From Lewinellaceae bacterium (GTDB lineage Bacteria > Bacteroidota > Bacteroidia > Chitinophagales > Saprospiraceae): DNA of 64,000 bases. The stretch spans positions 1 through 64,000 of the forward strand of contig JADJSY010000088.1 of assembly GCA_016711435.1 (NCBI GenBank), read 5' to 3'. A program made the translations under genes and the position numbers. Shown here piece after piece: positions 39,308 through 47,256 of the stretch. The notes under the pieces were generated by a model that made no database searches, had not been told where the DNA came from, and worked only from the letters and a program-made list of their open reading frames with translations. Positions within the stretch are counted from its first letter, which is position 1, and every line of letters begins with the position of its first letter.

Positions 39308-41029
39308 ATGAAAACTTACCATTTCCAACCACTGCGTTGGGGGGTGACTGCTATGCTTTTTCTGTTGATTTTCAACACGTTAAAAGCATCTTCGCACCGC
39401 GAAGCGCCGCTCATCGCCAACGATCCGCTTGCGGACAACACGGACTTGTACGCTTTTAGAAGCCCCGACAATCCGAACACGATTACCATCATTGCCAATT
39501 ACATTCCGGCGGAATTGCCTTATGGCGGCCCGAACTACAACACGTTCGGCGAAAACATCCGTTACGAAATACACATTGACAATGATGCCAGCAAATTTGG
39601 CGACGAGATCACGTATCGTTTTACGTTTACCCGGGTAAATGAAGACCCCACAACATTCTTCAATATCCGCCTGGGCAAACAAAACCTGCGCGCATCTTAC
39701 AAACTCGAACGTTCTACGGATGGCGGCCAAAACTGGCAAACCATCGTAGCGAATGGCATCGTACCGCCGCCCAATATCGGCCCGCGCTCCATTCAGAGCG
39801 GCGTTGGTCTGGGCGCTGCCGACTACGAGAGCCTGATCACAGGAGCTATTACCACAGCCAGCACCGGTGAAAAGGTATTTTGCGGCCCGGCAGACGACCC
39901 GTTTTTTGTAGACCTGGGCGGCGTATTTGACCTTGGCAACCTGCCGCGTCAGGATGGCCCCAGCCGCGACGGCATCGGCAAATTCAACGTACACAGCATT
40001 TGTATCCAGATTCCAATCACTACCCTGCTGAAAGCCGGTGTGGATGCCACGCCTGTCAACATCCTCGACGGTAATTTCGTGATCGGTGTGTGGGCTTCTG
40101 CCAGCCGCCCCGCCATGCGTACCCTGAATGCAAACGGCACACTCAATGACTCCGGCAACTGGGTGCAGGTATCCCGCCTCGGCATGCCTTTGGCCAACGA
40201 GGTGATTATTCCAACCGCTTTCAAGGATTACTGGAACTCTTTGCCTGCTTATGAAGATGTGTACGATAAATTCCTGGATCAGTTTTTCTGGAATCCGGAA
40301 CTGGCGCTGTACATGGACGATCGCTTTTTCGGCGGCGCGGTACCGGCATTCGCTCCGCTGCGCATCCAGACCAACTCGCTGGGCGCATTCGATTTCGGTT
40401 ACAAAAAAGACGGTCTGTACAGCCTGAAAGGCAATGCTGCCTTAGATGGAACAGCCCTCGACGACGATATTTTCGGCACCTTGCTGTTGCCTGCCGCAGG
40501 TAGCGCCCGCTCGGTCGATATCTGGCCGGTGTTCAATACCGGCGTGCCGAACCTGCCGCCTTACCAGTTGGCAACGGGCAAAAACGGCAACCCGCTCGCA
40601 GTCGGAAAACCATTTATCAACAACTTCCTGCCCAGCGTAGCCGATATGCTCCGTCTGAACATGGCGGTTCCGGTTACGCCGCGCAACGACCCGAAATTCA
40701 GTTCCGAAGGCCTGATTCAGGCAGCGGTACTGGGCCTGACCGACCCGGCGTACAACACCACGACCGATCTGCAATTTATCCCGAACATGGACGGTTTCCC
40801 CAACGGTCGCCGCCTGGAAGATGACGCCACGCTGATCGAACTGCAAGCCGTTTCAGGCGTAGTGCTGGCTGCTATCGGCCTTTGGTACGACGATTTCGAC
40901 GGCGCCAATCCGGTTAGCCAGGACCTGATCGATGTACTCACTTACCGCACCGGTGTGAATGGCAACGACAAACCGTTTAAATCCACATTCCCATACGTGG
41001 CAGCGCCCTGGAGCGGTCTGGATCAGTAA
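39308..41029 (+). CDS. DUF4331 protein, copy 1 (no sorting tail)
   Basis: A 573-residue exported protein: signal peptide (FQPLRWGVTAMLFLLIFNTL), then the DUF4331 hallmark SSHREAPLIANDPLADNTDL right after the signal, and YAFRSPDNPNTITIIANYIP. It is strand-rich to the end (SGLDQ) with no T9SS domain. The histidine/glutamate start of the mature protein (SHREAP) could bind a metal. The next gene is a close paralogue that carries an extra C-terminal sorting domain. Function of DUF4331 is unknown; this family commonly neighbours HupE/UreJ and TPR genes in Bacteroidota. Confidence 0.92.
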   Translation: MKTYHFQPLRWGVTAMLFLLIFNTLKASSHREAPLIANDPLADNTDLYAFRSPDNPNTITIIANYIPAELPYGGPNYNTFGENIRYEIHIDNDASKFGDEITYRFTFTRVNEDPTTFFNIRLGKQNLRASYKLERSTDGGQNWQTIVANGIVPPPNIGPRSIQSGVGLGAADYESLITGAITTASTGEKVFCGPADDPFFVDLGGVFDLGNLPRQDGPSRDGIGKFNVHSICIQIPITTLLKAGVDATPVNILDGNFVIGVWASASRPAMRTLNANGTLNDSGNWVQVSRLGMPLANEVIIPTAFKDYWNSLPAYEDVYDKFLDQFFWNPELALYMDDRFFGGAVPAFAPLRIQTNSLGAFDFGYKKDGLYSLKGNAALDGTALDDDIFGTLLLPAAGSARSVDIWPVFNTGVPNLPPYQLATGKNGNPLAVGKPFINNFLPSVADMLRLNMAVPVTPRNDPKFSSEGLIQAAVLGLTDPAYNTTTDLQFIPNMDGFPNGRRLEDDATLIELQAVSGVVLAAIGLWYDDFDGANPVSQDLIDVLTYRTGVNGNDKPFKSTFPYVAAPWSGLDQ

Positions 41030-41079
41030 TCGCCTGGAGTGGAGTCCCATCTTTTCTTAAAATATTAAAAATCAATACG

Positions 41080-43143
41080 ATGAAATCATTTTTTAAAAAT
41101 AGTCTGGCGGCAATATTTGCCTTTTTGTCGCTGACAACGGCAATGGCTTCGAGCCACCGGGAAGCGCCGCTGATTGCCGACGACCCATTGGCCGACAACA
41201 CGGACCTCTACGCGTTCCGCAGCCCGGACAACCCGAATACGGTGACCATTATCGCCAACTACGTACCCTTGCAGTTGCCGCAGGGCGGACCGAACTATTA
41301 CTTTTTCGGTGAAAATATCCGCTACGAAATTCACATCGACAACAATGCCGCTACCTCCGGCGACGACATTATTTACCGTTTCACCTTCAAAAATGTTTTT
41401 GAAGATCCGACCACGTTTTTCTCCGTTCGTTTAGGTTTGCGCAACAACCGCACGACCTACCGCCTCGAACGCAGCATGAACGGCGGCGCTTCTTTTGAAA
41501 CCTTAGTGACCGACGGTTTTGTGCCTTCTCCGAACATCGGCAAACGCTCGATTGAAAGCGCGGTGGGTTTGAATACCACCTACGAAGCACTGGTGCAAAA
41601 AGCCATCAGAACCTTGCCTTCCGGTGAAAAAATCTTCTGCGGCTCTGCTGACGACCCGTTCTTTGTAGACCTGGGCGGCGTATTCGACCTCGGCGACATG
41701 CCGCGCCAGAACGGTACGCCTACCGACGGTGTGGCCTGTAAAAACACCAGCGCTATCTGTATCCAGGTGCCGATTTCCACCCTGCTCAAAGCGGGTGCGC
41801 CATCGGCTCCAACCAGTATCCTGGATGGCGACTACGTGATCGGCGTTTGGGCTTCTGCCAGCCGCCAGGCCATGCGTACCCTGCAAAAATATGCCCGCAT
41901 CGACCATTCGGGCGACTGGGTACAGATTTCGCGCCTCGGTATGCCGCTGACCAACGAAGTGGTGATTCCGATCGGTTTTAAAGACTACTGGAATTCGCTG
42001 TCTCCTTATGCTGAAATCACAGACACGCAATTAGACGGATTTTTCTTCAATCCTGAACTGGGCCTGTACATGGATGACTCCCTGTTCGGAGGCGCCGTTC
42101 CCGCTTTTTCGAAACTGCGGATTCAGCGCAATGCGCTGGGCGCTTTCGACTTCGGCAACGGACAGGATGGCTTGTTCGCGCTAAAAGGCACGGCAGCCGT
42201 GGCCGGAACAGCCCTGGATGACGCCATTTTCGGCACCTTGCTGCTGCCTGGCGCTGGAAAGCCCCGTTCGGTGGATTTGTGGCCTATTTTCCATACTGGC
42301 GTACCCAATTTGCCACCCTACCAACTGGCTACGGGCAAAGACGGCAATCCCCTGGCTGCCGGCAAACCGTTTATCAACAACTTCCTGCCCAATGGCGGCG
42401 ACATGCTGCGCCTCAATATGGCGGTGCCTGTTACCCCGCGCAACAGCCCGGAGTTTAGTACGCTCGGTCTGATCGACGCAGCGGTACGCGGCCTCACCCA
42501 GGCGCCGTACAACACGAACACGAACATTGAATTTATCCCGAACATGGATGGCTTCCCGAATGGTCGCCGCTTAGAAGACGACGTCACGCGGATCGAATTG
42601 CAGGCCGTTAGCGGCGTTGTACTGGCAGCCATCGGCATCTGGTACGACGATTTCGAAGGCGACAATCCGGTCACTTCACAGTTAGTCAATGTGCTTTCTT
42701 ACACCACCGGCGTCGAGGCGAATGACAAGCCGTTCACGGCCGCCTTCCCATACCTGGCGCTGGCTCACGCAGGCGACGGCGACTGCGGCGGCGCCCTGGC
42801 TGATGCCAATGGAGGCACACCGCCGGATGCCCTGATCGGTATCGGTACCAACGCAAGGTTCGTTGCTTCCACCACGGAAAGCCGCGTATTTGCCAATAAC
42901 TACCCGAATCCGTTCAGCGACGCCACCACCATCCGTTATATCGTGGACGTCCCAACCGATGTGCATATTTCGGTGTTCGATCGCAGCGGCAAACTGATCT
43001 CGATGCTGGTAGATCAATACTATGAGGCCGGCAACTACGAAGTCCGCTTCGAAAGTGCGAACCTCCCTGCCGGTCTGTATTTTGTAAAAATCGCGACCAA
43101 TGGTGGGAAAGATGTGCAGGTGCTGAAGATCTCGAAAATTTAA
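41080..43143 (+). CDS. DUF4331 protein, copy 2 with T9SS tail
   Basis: A 687-residue paralogue of the preceding gene with strong similarity over about 560 residues (SSHREAPLIADDPLADNTDL; FVDLGGVFDLGDMPRQNGT; LLLPGAGKPRSVDLWPIFHT; FIPNMDGFPNGRRLEDDVT). After that comes a Gly/Asp/Cys linker (GDGDCGGALADANGG) and a type A T9SS sorting domain (NNYPNPFSDATTIRY ... GLYFVKIATNGGKDVQVLK). The two genes are 50 bp apart, so a tandem duplication followed by gain or loss of the sorting domain is the simplest history. Copy 1 would stay periplasmic and copy 2 would reach the surface. A terminator follows at 43237. Confidence 0.92.
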   Translation: MKSFFKNSLAAIFAFLSLTTAMASSHREAPLIADDPLADNTDLYAFRSPDNPNTVTIIANYVPLQLPQGGPNYYFFGENIRYEIHIDNNAATSGDDIIYRFTFKNVFEDPTTFFSVRLGLRNNRTTYRLERSMNGGASFETLVTDGFVPSPNIGKRSIESAVGLNTTYEALVQKAIRTLPSGEKIFCGSADDPFFVDLGGVFDLGDMPRQNGTPTDGVACKNTSAICIQVPISTLLKAGAPSAPTSILDGDYVIGVWASASRQAMRTLQKYARIDHSGDWVQISRLGMPLTNEVVIPIGFKDYWNSLSPYAEITDTQLDGFFFNPELGLYMDDSLFGGAVPAFSKLRIQRNALGAFDFGNGQDGLFALKGTAAVAGTALDDAIFGTLLLPGAGKPRSVDLWPIFHTGVPNLPPYQLATGKDGNPLAAGKPFINNFLPNGGDMLRLNMAVPVTPRNSPEFSTLGLIDAAVRGLTQAPYNTNTNIEFIPNMDGFPNGRRLEDDVTRIELQAVSGVVLAAIGIWYDDFEGDNPVTSQLVNVLSYTTGVEANDKPFTAAFPYLALAHAGDGDCGGALADANGGTPPDALIGIGTNARFVASTTESRVFANNYPNPFSDATTIRYIVDVPTDVHISVFDRSGKLISMLVDQYYEAGNYEVRFESANLPAGLYFVKIATNGGKDVQVLKISKI

Positions 43144-43236
43144 TAGTGTTTGGATTTGGTGGTTGGAGATTGTTGAGGGCTGCGTGGATTGATACTACGG
43201 CTCAACATCATTAAAACCCTGCATTCTTTCAATGCA

Positions 43237-43276
43237 ACATCCTGTCGAACCTCCGGGTTTGGCAGGATGTTTTTTT
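43237..43276 (+). terminator. rho-independent terminator after DUF4331 pair
   Basis: ACATCCTG and CAGGATGT pair around a 16-base loop, followed by TTTTTT. About 95 bp behind the second DUF4331 gene. Confidence 0.8.
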
Positions 43277-43313
43277 GCCCCAAAATCTTTTTCTAAAAAA
43301 TCTCCGCACTTCG

Positions 43314-43347
43314 TTTGGTGATCTAAAAATATAGTCTGTTATCTTTG
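43314..43347 (+). promoter_or_regulatory. promoter of the tRNA genes
   Basis: TATCTTTG at 43340-43347 fits the Bacteroidota -7 consensus TAnnTTTG exactly, with TTTG at 43314-43317 as -33 element. The tRNA-Ser begins 15 bp downstream. Confidence 0.65.
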
Positions 43348-43362
43348 CGGCCCATTCCAGAC

Positions 43363-43451
43363 GGATGGATGGGTGAGTGGCTGAAACCACCGGTTTGCTA
43401 AACCGACGTACGGGTCATTCTGTACCGCGGGTTCGAATCCCGCTCCATCCG
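43363..43451 (+). tRNA. tRNA-Ser(GCT)
   Basis: Acceptor arms GGATGGA (43363-43369) and TCCATCC (43444-43450) pair. The anticodon stem CGGTT...AACCG holds GCT at 43397-43399, a long variable arm (ACGTACGGGTCATTCTGTACC) marks a class II tRNA, and the T arm is GCGGGTTCGAATCCCGC. No CCA is encoded. Confidence 0.95.
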
Positions 43452-43520
43452 CATTTCGGTGTGAGTGTGGGGATTTGTACGGTGTTTTATCCTGTTTTAT
43501 CCGCACATAGAAACTGATTT

Positions 43521-43594
43521 CGGGGCGTAGCGCAGCCCGGTAGCGCACCTGCTTTGGGAGCAGGGGGTCCCAGGTTCGAATCCTGGTGCCCCGA
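43521..43594 (+). tRNA. tRNA-Pro(TGG)
   Basis: Acceptor arms CGGGGCG (43521-43527) and TGCCCCG (43587-43593) pair. The anticodon stem CCTGC...GCAGG with loop TTTGGGA gives anticodon TGG at 43555-43557; the T arm is CCAGGTTCGAATCCTGG. Discriminator A, no encoded CCA. Confidence 0.95.
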
Positions 43595-43599
43595 CAGAA

Positions 43600-43636
43600 G
43601 AAAGCCAGTCCTTGTGAAAGGGCTGGCTTTTCTTGT
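43600..43636 (+). terminator. terminator after the tRNA pair
   Basis: GAAAGCCAGTCC, loop TTGTGAAA, GGGCTGGCTTTTCTTG: a 10-bp stem with T-rich 3' side, directly behind tRNA-Pro. Confidence 0.8.
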
Positions 43637-43731
43637 TTTGTAAATCTTTTGATTGGACAGATCAATATACCGTAAGGACTATATGCCGATAATGGTAGTA
43701 TTCGTGGTACGCGCTCGTAGGAATAATGGCA

Positions 43732-43775
43732 ACACGGATGACACAGATTACGCGGATTTTCACGGATTTTTCGTT
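43732..43775. repeat. AACACGGAT...ACGGATTTTT repeat fragment
   Basis: AACACGGATGACACAGATTA and CGCGGATTTTCACGGATTTTT match the arm phrase of the inverted repeat at 34025-34385. The rest of 43640-43880 shows no gene; the open frames are short and run through repeat DNA. Confidence 0.6.
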
Positions 43776-43880
43776 GCTATCGGCCATTAGTTCCTATACC
43801 GAGCCGCCTAGGACGCTGTTGTGCGTCTCCGCCAACAGCAACTCCGTTGTAATTCCAGGGAAAAGAGGGATTTTCACCTT

Positions 43881-44219
43881 GCTTGGTCTTATCGCTCCAC
43901 CAACGCCGACGCCCCAGCGCCGCTCTTGGTGTTTTTTCACCAAGAGCAAACGTACAGCAGGATGTTTGCGTTTTGGAAATGCCTTTCCTAAAAACGCCTC
44001 ATTGTTCTGGCAAGGTTAGTCATTCGTCTATATTCCAAAGATGTCTAAAACTACCCCGTGCTGTCCGACTCTAATAAATGGCAGCACATGAAAACAGTTT
44101 ATCCTCTGGCAAGGGCATTACTGAATACCAGGGATCGTGCTTTACGTGTGCTCTTGGTGAAAAAACACCAAGAGCGGCGTTGGGGCGTCAGTTGCCAGGG
44201 AGCGGGAAGACCAAGCGAG
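43881..44219. mobile_element. MITE-like element, copy 1 (hairpin-ended)
   Basis: About 339 bp bounded by imperfect terminal inverted repeats of about 70 bp: left GCTTGGTCTT...GACGCCCCAGCGCCGCTCTT, right the reverse complement ending GGAAGACCAAGCGAG. Each end holds a perfect 10-bp hairpin GCTCTTGGTG-(T6 or A6)-CACCAAGAGC (43922-43947 and 44150-44175). It encodes no plausible protein. The right 279 bp recur in the same orientation at 50528-50809 with about 90% identity by eye. No target-site duplication is obvious. Confidence 0.75.
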
Positions 44220-44235
44220 ACGAAAAAGCCTGAAT

Positions 44236-44643
44236 ATGGCTAAGATTTATGCCAATGAAAATTTTCCTTCCGAAGCGATTGGGCACCTGCGGCGTTTGGG
44301 GCATGATGTGCTGACGACACATGAGGCCGGTAAGTCGAACCAGGCAATTCCTGATGAAGAAGTTTTATCTTTTGCAACTGCTGAAAAGCGTGCCGTTCTG
44401 ACGTTCAACCGAAAAGACTTTTTTCGACTGCACCACCAAAATCCACAACATGGAGGCATTATCCCTTGTACGGAAGATGCTGATTTTGAAGCACTTGCAA
44501 ACCGGATTCATGACGCGATTGAGCCCCTTGGCGGCAATCTGGATGCTCAGGTGATTCGGTTAATCGACCTCCTGCTAGTAAGACTTAAAATATTCGTGAT
44601 GGTAGCGACTATATTACTTTTGTCGGCAGAGCCATCGCGCTAG
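44236..44643 (+). CDS. DUF5615 PIN-like toxin
   Basis: Begins 16 bp after the MITE-like copy. MAKIYANENFPSEAIGHLRR, LGHDVLTTHEAGKSNQAIPD, EEVLSFATAEKRAVLTFNRK and DFFRLH carry the acidic PIN-like residues (N/E in ANENF, D in IPDEE, R-K-D in NRKDF) of DUF5615, a predicted RNase toxin family normally preceded by a DUF433 antitoxin gene. Here no DUF433 gene precedes it; the only one in the window is at the other end of the block (49787-49987). The natural end is probably near LDAQVIRLID; the last 24 hydrophobic residues look like run-on past a frame break. Orphan toxin genes of this kind are often inactive, but the core is intact here. Confidence 0.8.
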   Translation: MAKIYANENFPSEAIGHLRRLGHDVLTTHEAGKSNQAIPDEEVLSFATAEKRAVLTFNRKDFFRLHHQNPQHGGIIPCTEDADFEALANRIHDAIEPLGGNLDAQVIRLIDLLLVRLKIFVMVATILLLSAEPSR

Positions 44644-44715
44644 CGCATCTGTTTTATATTTGGCTTAGTGGTGTAGATAGCCTCGGTGCCAAGAGGAGTA
44701 TAATGACTGCTTTTT

Positions 44716-46910
44716 TTAGGCTCTATAGATCAAGGATTGGCCTTTGTCAACCAACACACACTCAAAAATCCCAACAACCTTTAAAACAGACAATTCATCA
44801 TCCGCTATCTCAATCTCCGCGTAACCCGGCTTATCAGATAAAGGCTTTAATGTAATGGACTGGTGCGTCCATCCGTCTTTATCTGCCTTTTTTTTGCTCC
44901 GATACTCCTTGACCGTATATCCGGATCCAAAGTCAGGGTCCTGAATGCTGGTATGTTCTACCAGAACAATGCTGCCATCTCTTGAACCACCCGTATATTT
45001 TTTAAATAGGCAAATGGATCCATTGGGGATTATTCGGTTCATCGACTCTCCACCACCATACAGGCAAAACCAATCCTTGGAAGGCTTATATCTGGAAGGT
45101 AGTTCAACCAATCATAGTCAGTAACCAGTTGCAATTCGCTAAATCCGCCACGCAGCCTTTAAATCATAAACCGGTACGGCATTTTCGAAAGGCACAACAT
45201 TAGCCTTGGACAGATAACTTATCTTCTTATTATTCCGGTAACTGAAAATATGCCTTGCAAAATAGGCTCTTAGATCGTTGTCACAAACGATAAATAAGTC
45301 CCTTTGATGGCCCTGAGCATCAAAGTCTTGTATATATTCAAGATGAAACTTTTAGCCTCGCGAGGTCTTTAATAGAATGCTTACTGTTTTTGTCAAAGTA
45401 ATTTTCCTTGATAATTACAATCTCATCTTTGTCTTTGTCATAACTATTTCGTTCCCAAAATAATCCCGGCATAGTTAAGGTCATAGCCTTGAGTAGTATG
45501 AATACATCCTACTTCATTAATTGCATTATCTGAGTTCACCCAATCAGTCGTCTTCGAATTCCATTTCATCTCAATGTTATCGATCTGGATGTCAAATGCA
45601 TTTGGATTTTGTTGGAAACCCATTCCCATGAATACCCCGCTACCAACCTTGACAAGCCATTCTCCAGTTCCCGCTGTTTGATCATCTCACCATATCCTCC
45701 ATAGAATCAAAAGTACAAATTCGTAGTCCTTTGCATTGAAGACCGGACTGCTAGACCCCAGTGAACAATTTAACAATCCACTAATGTATTGCACGTAATC
45801 ATTTCCACCTTTTACCCTGAACTGGGACTTCAAATATTCTATTTTGGTATGCTTGTCCGACTTTAATGCGTCAAAGTCTTCTTTTTAGCATCAGATGGTT
45901 TGATAGATTGAGTCTCATCATAAAATAAAATGGAGATATCGGATTGTTGAGCGACCCAATCCAACTCACTGCAATTATTTTTATCCAAACCAAGTTTGTC
46001 GCAGGCAGTATCAAATGCTCCATAGTAGGGGCCCAAATTGACCCTTCTCCTCAATCGATGCGATTCGTCAACGACAACAATATCAAATTTGTCTTTTACA
46101 ATTTCAGGCGGACCAATAACCATGTTTGCGTTCAAACCCTTAATGTTCTTGAACACCTTTTTAAGGTGCCTCTAAAGGAAGCCATTGGTACAACCAGCGC
46201 CATTTTAGGGTTTGGATAAATTCGTTTAGCTCAGTGATCAGTTGGATAACCTCGACTTCTTCTTCACCAAATTCCTTAAAATTGAAATCTTCATTGTTGG
46301 AATATATCAGTTTAAAAAGAAATATTGCCAGAATGGTTTTACCTGTACCTGCCCCACCTTCAACAACTATGCTTTTAAAATCCCTTTTTATTAAATTCCG
46401 GATGATGACCAGAAGGCCATCTCGCTGTTCGGTGCTTAACCTCTTGTAGGGTGAATACTTAAACAAATCCGAATTATCAATAAAATCTATCGAATGTCTG
46501 GAAATACCTTCTGATCTAAGTGTATCCCAGATCGATCTGAACATATCCCAGTAGATGTCCTTTTTTTGATAATAATTATGATTGGCCAGCCCAATGTTCC
46601 CATTGATAAGCTTATATTGCCCATCTCCGGAAATATATTTAATAAGGTTAGATTCAATATCCAACGTCGCTGATTTGTTGAATTTCTCACTGGTAATCAG
46701 ATGGACCGCCGTCAGCTTATTCTTGACGTTGTGCCTCAGGTGGCTATTCATTCTGGCAAAGGCGTCCGTGGTTTCTCCGACATAAGCCTCCTTGATTGTC
46801 CCATCACTCAGTATATATACAATCGGCCAGAGATCTTTGGCATAGTGTAACTGCTGGAACGCATCATTCAGATTAGTATTGAAATCGTATCTACGGACTT
46901 CAAAAGGCAT
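44716..46910 (-). CDS. GIY-YIG / DUF2075 helicase / S24 peptidase fusion (frame-broken)
   Basis: Start ATG at 46910 (MPFEVRRYDF), 2 bp after the MazG stop. Order: GIY-YIG-like module (WPIVYILSDGTIKEAYVGET, RMNSHLRHNVKNK), a DUF2075/Schlafen-3-type helicase (Walker A VVEGGAGTGKTILAIFL; Walker B DIVVVDESHRLRRRVN; ISILFYDETQSIKPSD; CIHTTQGYDLNYAGII; KTLMLRAIKGTYLFVCD), and a C-terminal S24/LexA-like peptidase (LYGGGESMNRIIPNGSICLF with the catalytic-type serine, YTVKEYRSKK with the lysine). Breaks near 46160, 45860, 45680, 45460, 45350 and 45120 interrupt it, yet the pieces join in family order, total about 730 residues. The family is a nucleic-acid-handling NTPase often in defence neighbourhoods. 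Whether the breaks are real is open. Confidence 0.75.
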
Positions 46911-46912
46911 CC

Positions 46913-47251
46913 TTAGCACTCATAACTCATTGTATTTTTGGCATTACCTTTTGATTTGTTTACCGGATACTTAGCGGCGTTTTGTTTGATCTTTTCCAGA
47001 ATGATTTCTCGGATATCAAACCTGTGTTTATCGGCAAGCAGGAAACAGAAGGACAGTACATCTGCCAGTTCTTCTCTGAGTGCTGGCACATCCACTTCCG
47101 AGGCTTTTTCCATAGAAACAACTCATTAAGCTTCGGCTGCTTCAATAGATATAGCCAGCGCCAGATCCTTGGAATTATGAAACTGTTCCCAATCGCGTTC
47201 ATCGCGAAAACTCAACAAGGCATCCGTGATTTCATCAATATCGCTTTGCAT
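46913..47251 (-). CDS. MazG-like nucleotide pyrophosphohydrolase
   Basis: Starts at ATG 47251 (MQSDIDEITDALLSFRDERD, WEQFHNSKDLALAISIEAAE), a frame break at about 47128, then LNELFLWKK, ASEVDVPALREELADVLSFC and FLLADKHRFDIREIILEKIK, ending GNAKNTMSYEC. The metal-binding EAAE...EELAD motifs of all-alpha NTP pyrophosphohydrolases (EXXE and EXXD) are present. About 113 residues, the size of MazG-like proteins such as those beside restriction and helicase genes. It starts 5 bp after the upstream TPR-HExxH gene and its stop is 2 bp before the GIY-YIG/DUF2075 start: one operon. Likely substrate: non-canonical or damaged (d)NTPs, or nucleotide signals. Confidence 0.8.
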
Positions 47252-47256
47252 AAGGA

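Noticed and set aside
43339..43665. Minus-strand ORF of 108 codons
   Set aside because: It is antisense to the tRNA-Ser and tRNA-Pro genes and is a well-known type of spurious translation over tRNA loci.
43726..44243. Short plus-strand ORFs between the tRNAs and the DUF5615 gene
   Set aside because: They run through the MITE-like element and the ACGGATTTTT repeat; parts recur at 50.5 kb as non-coding repeat.
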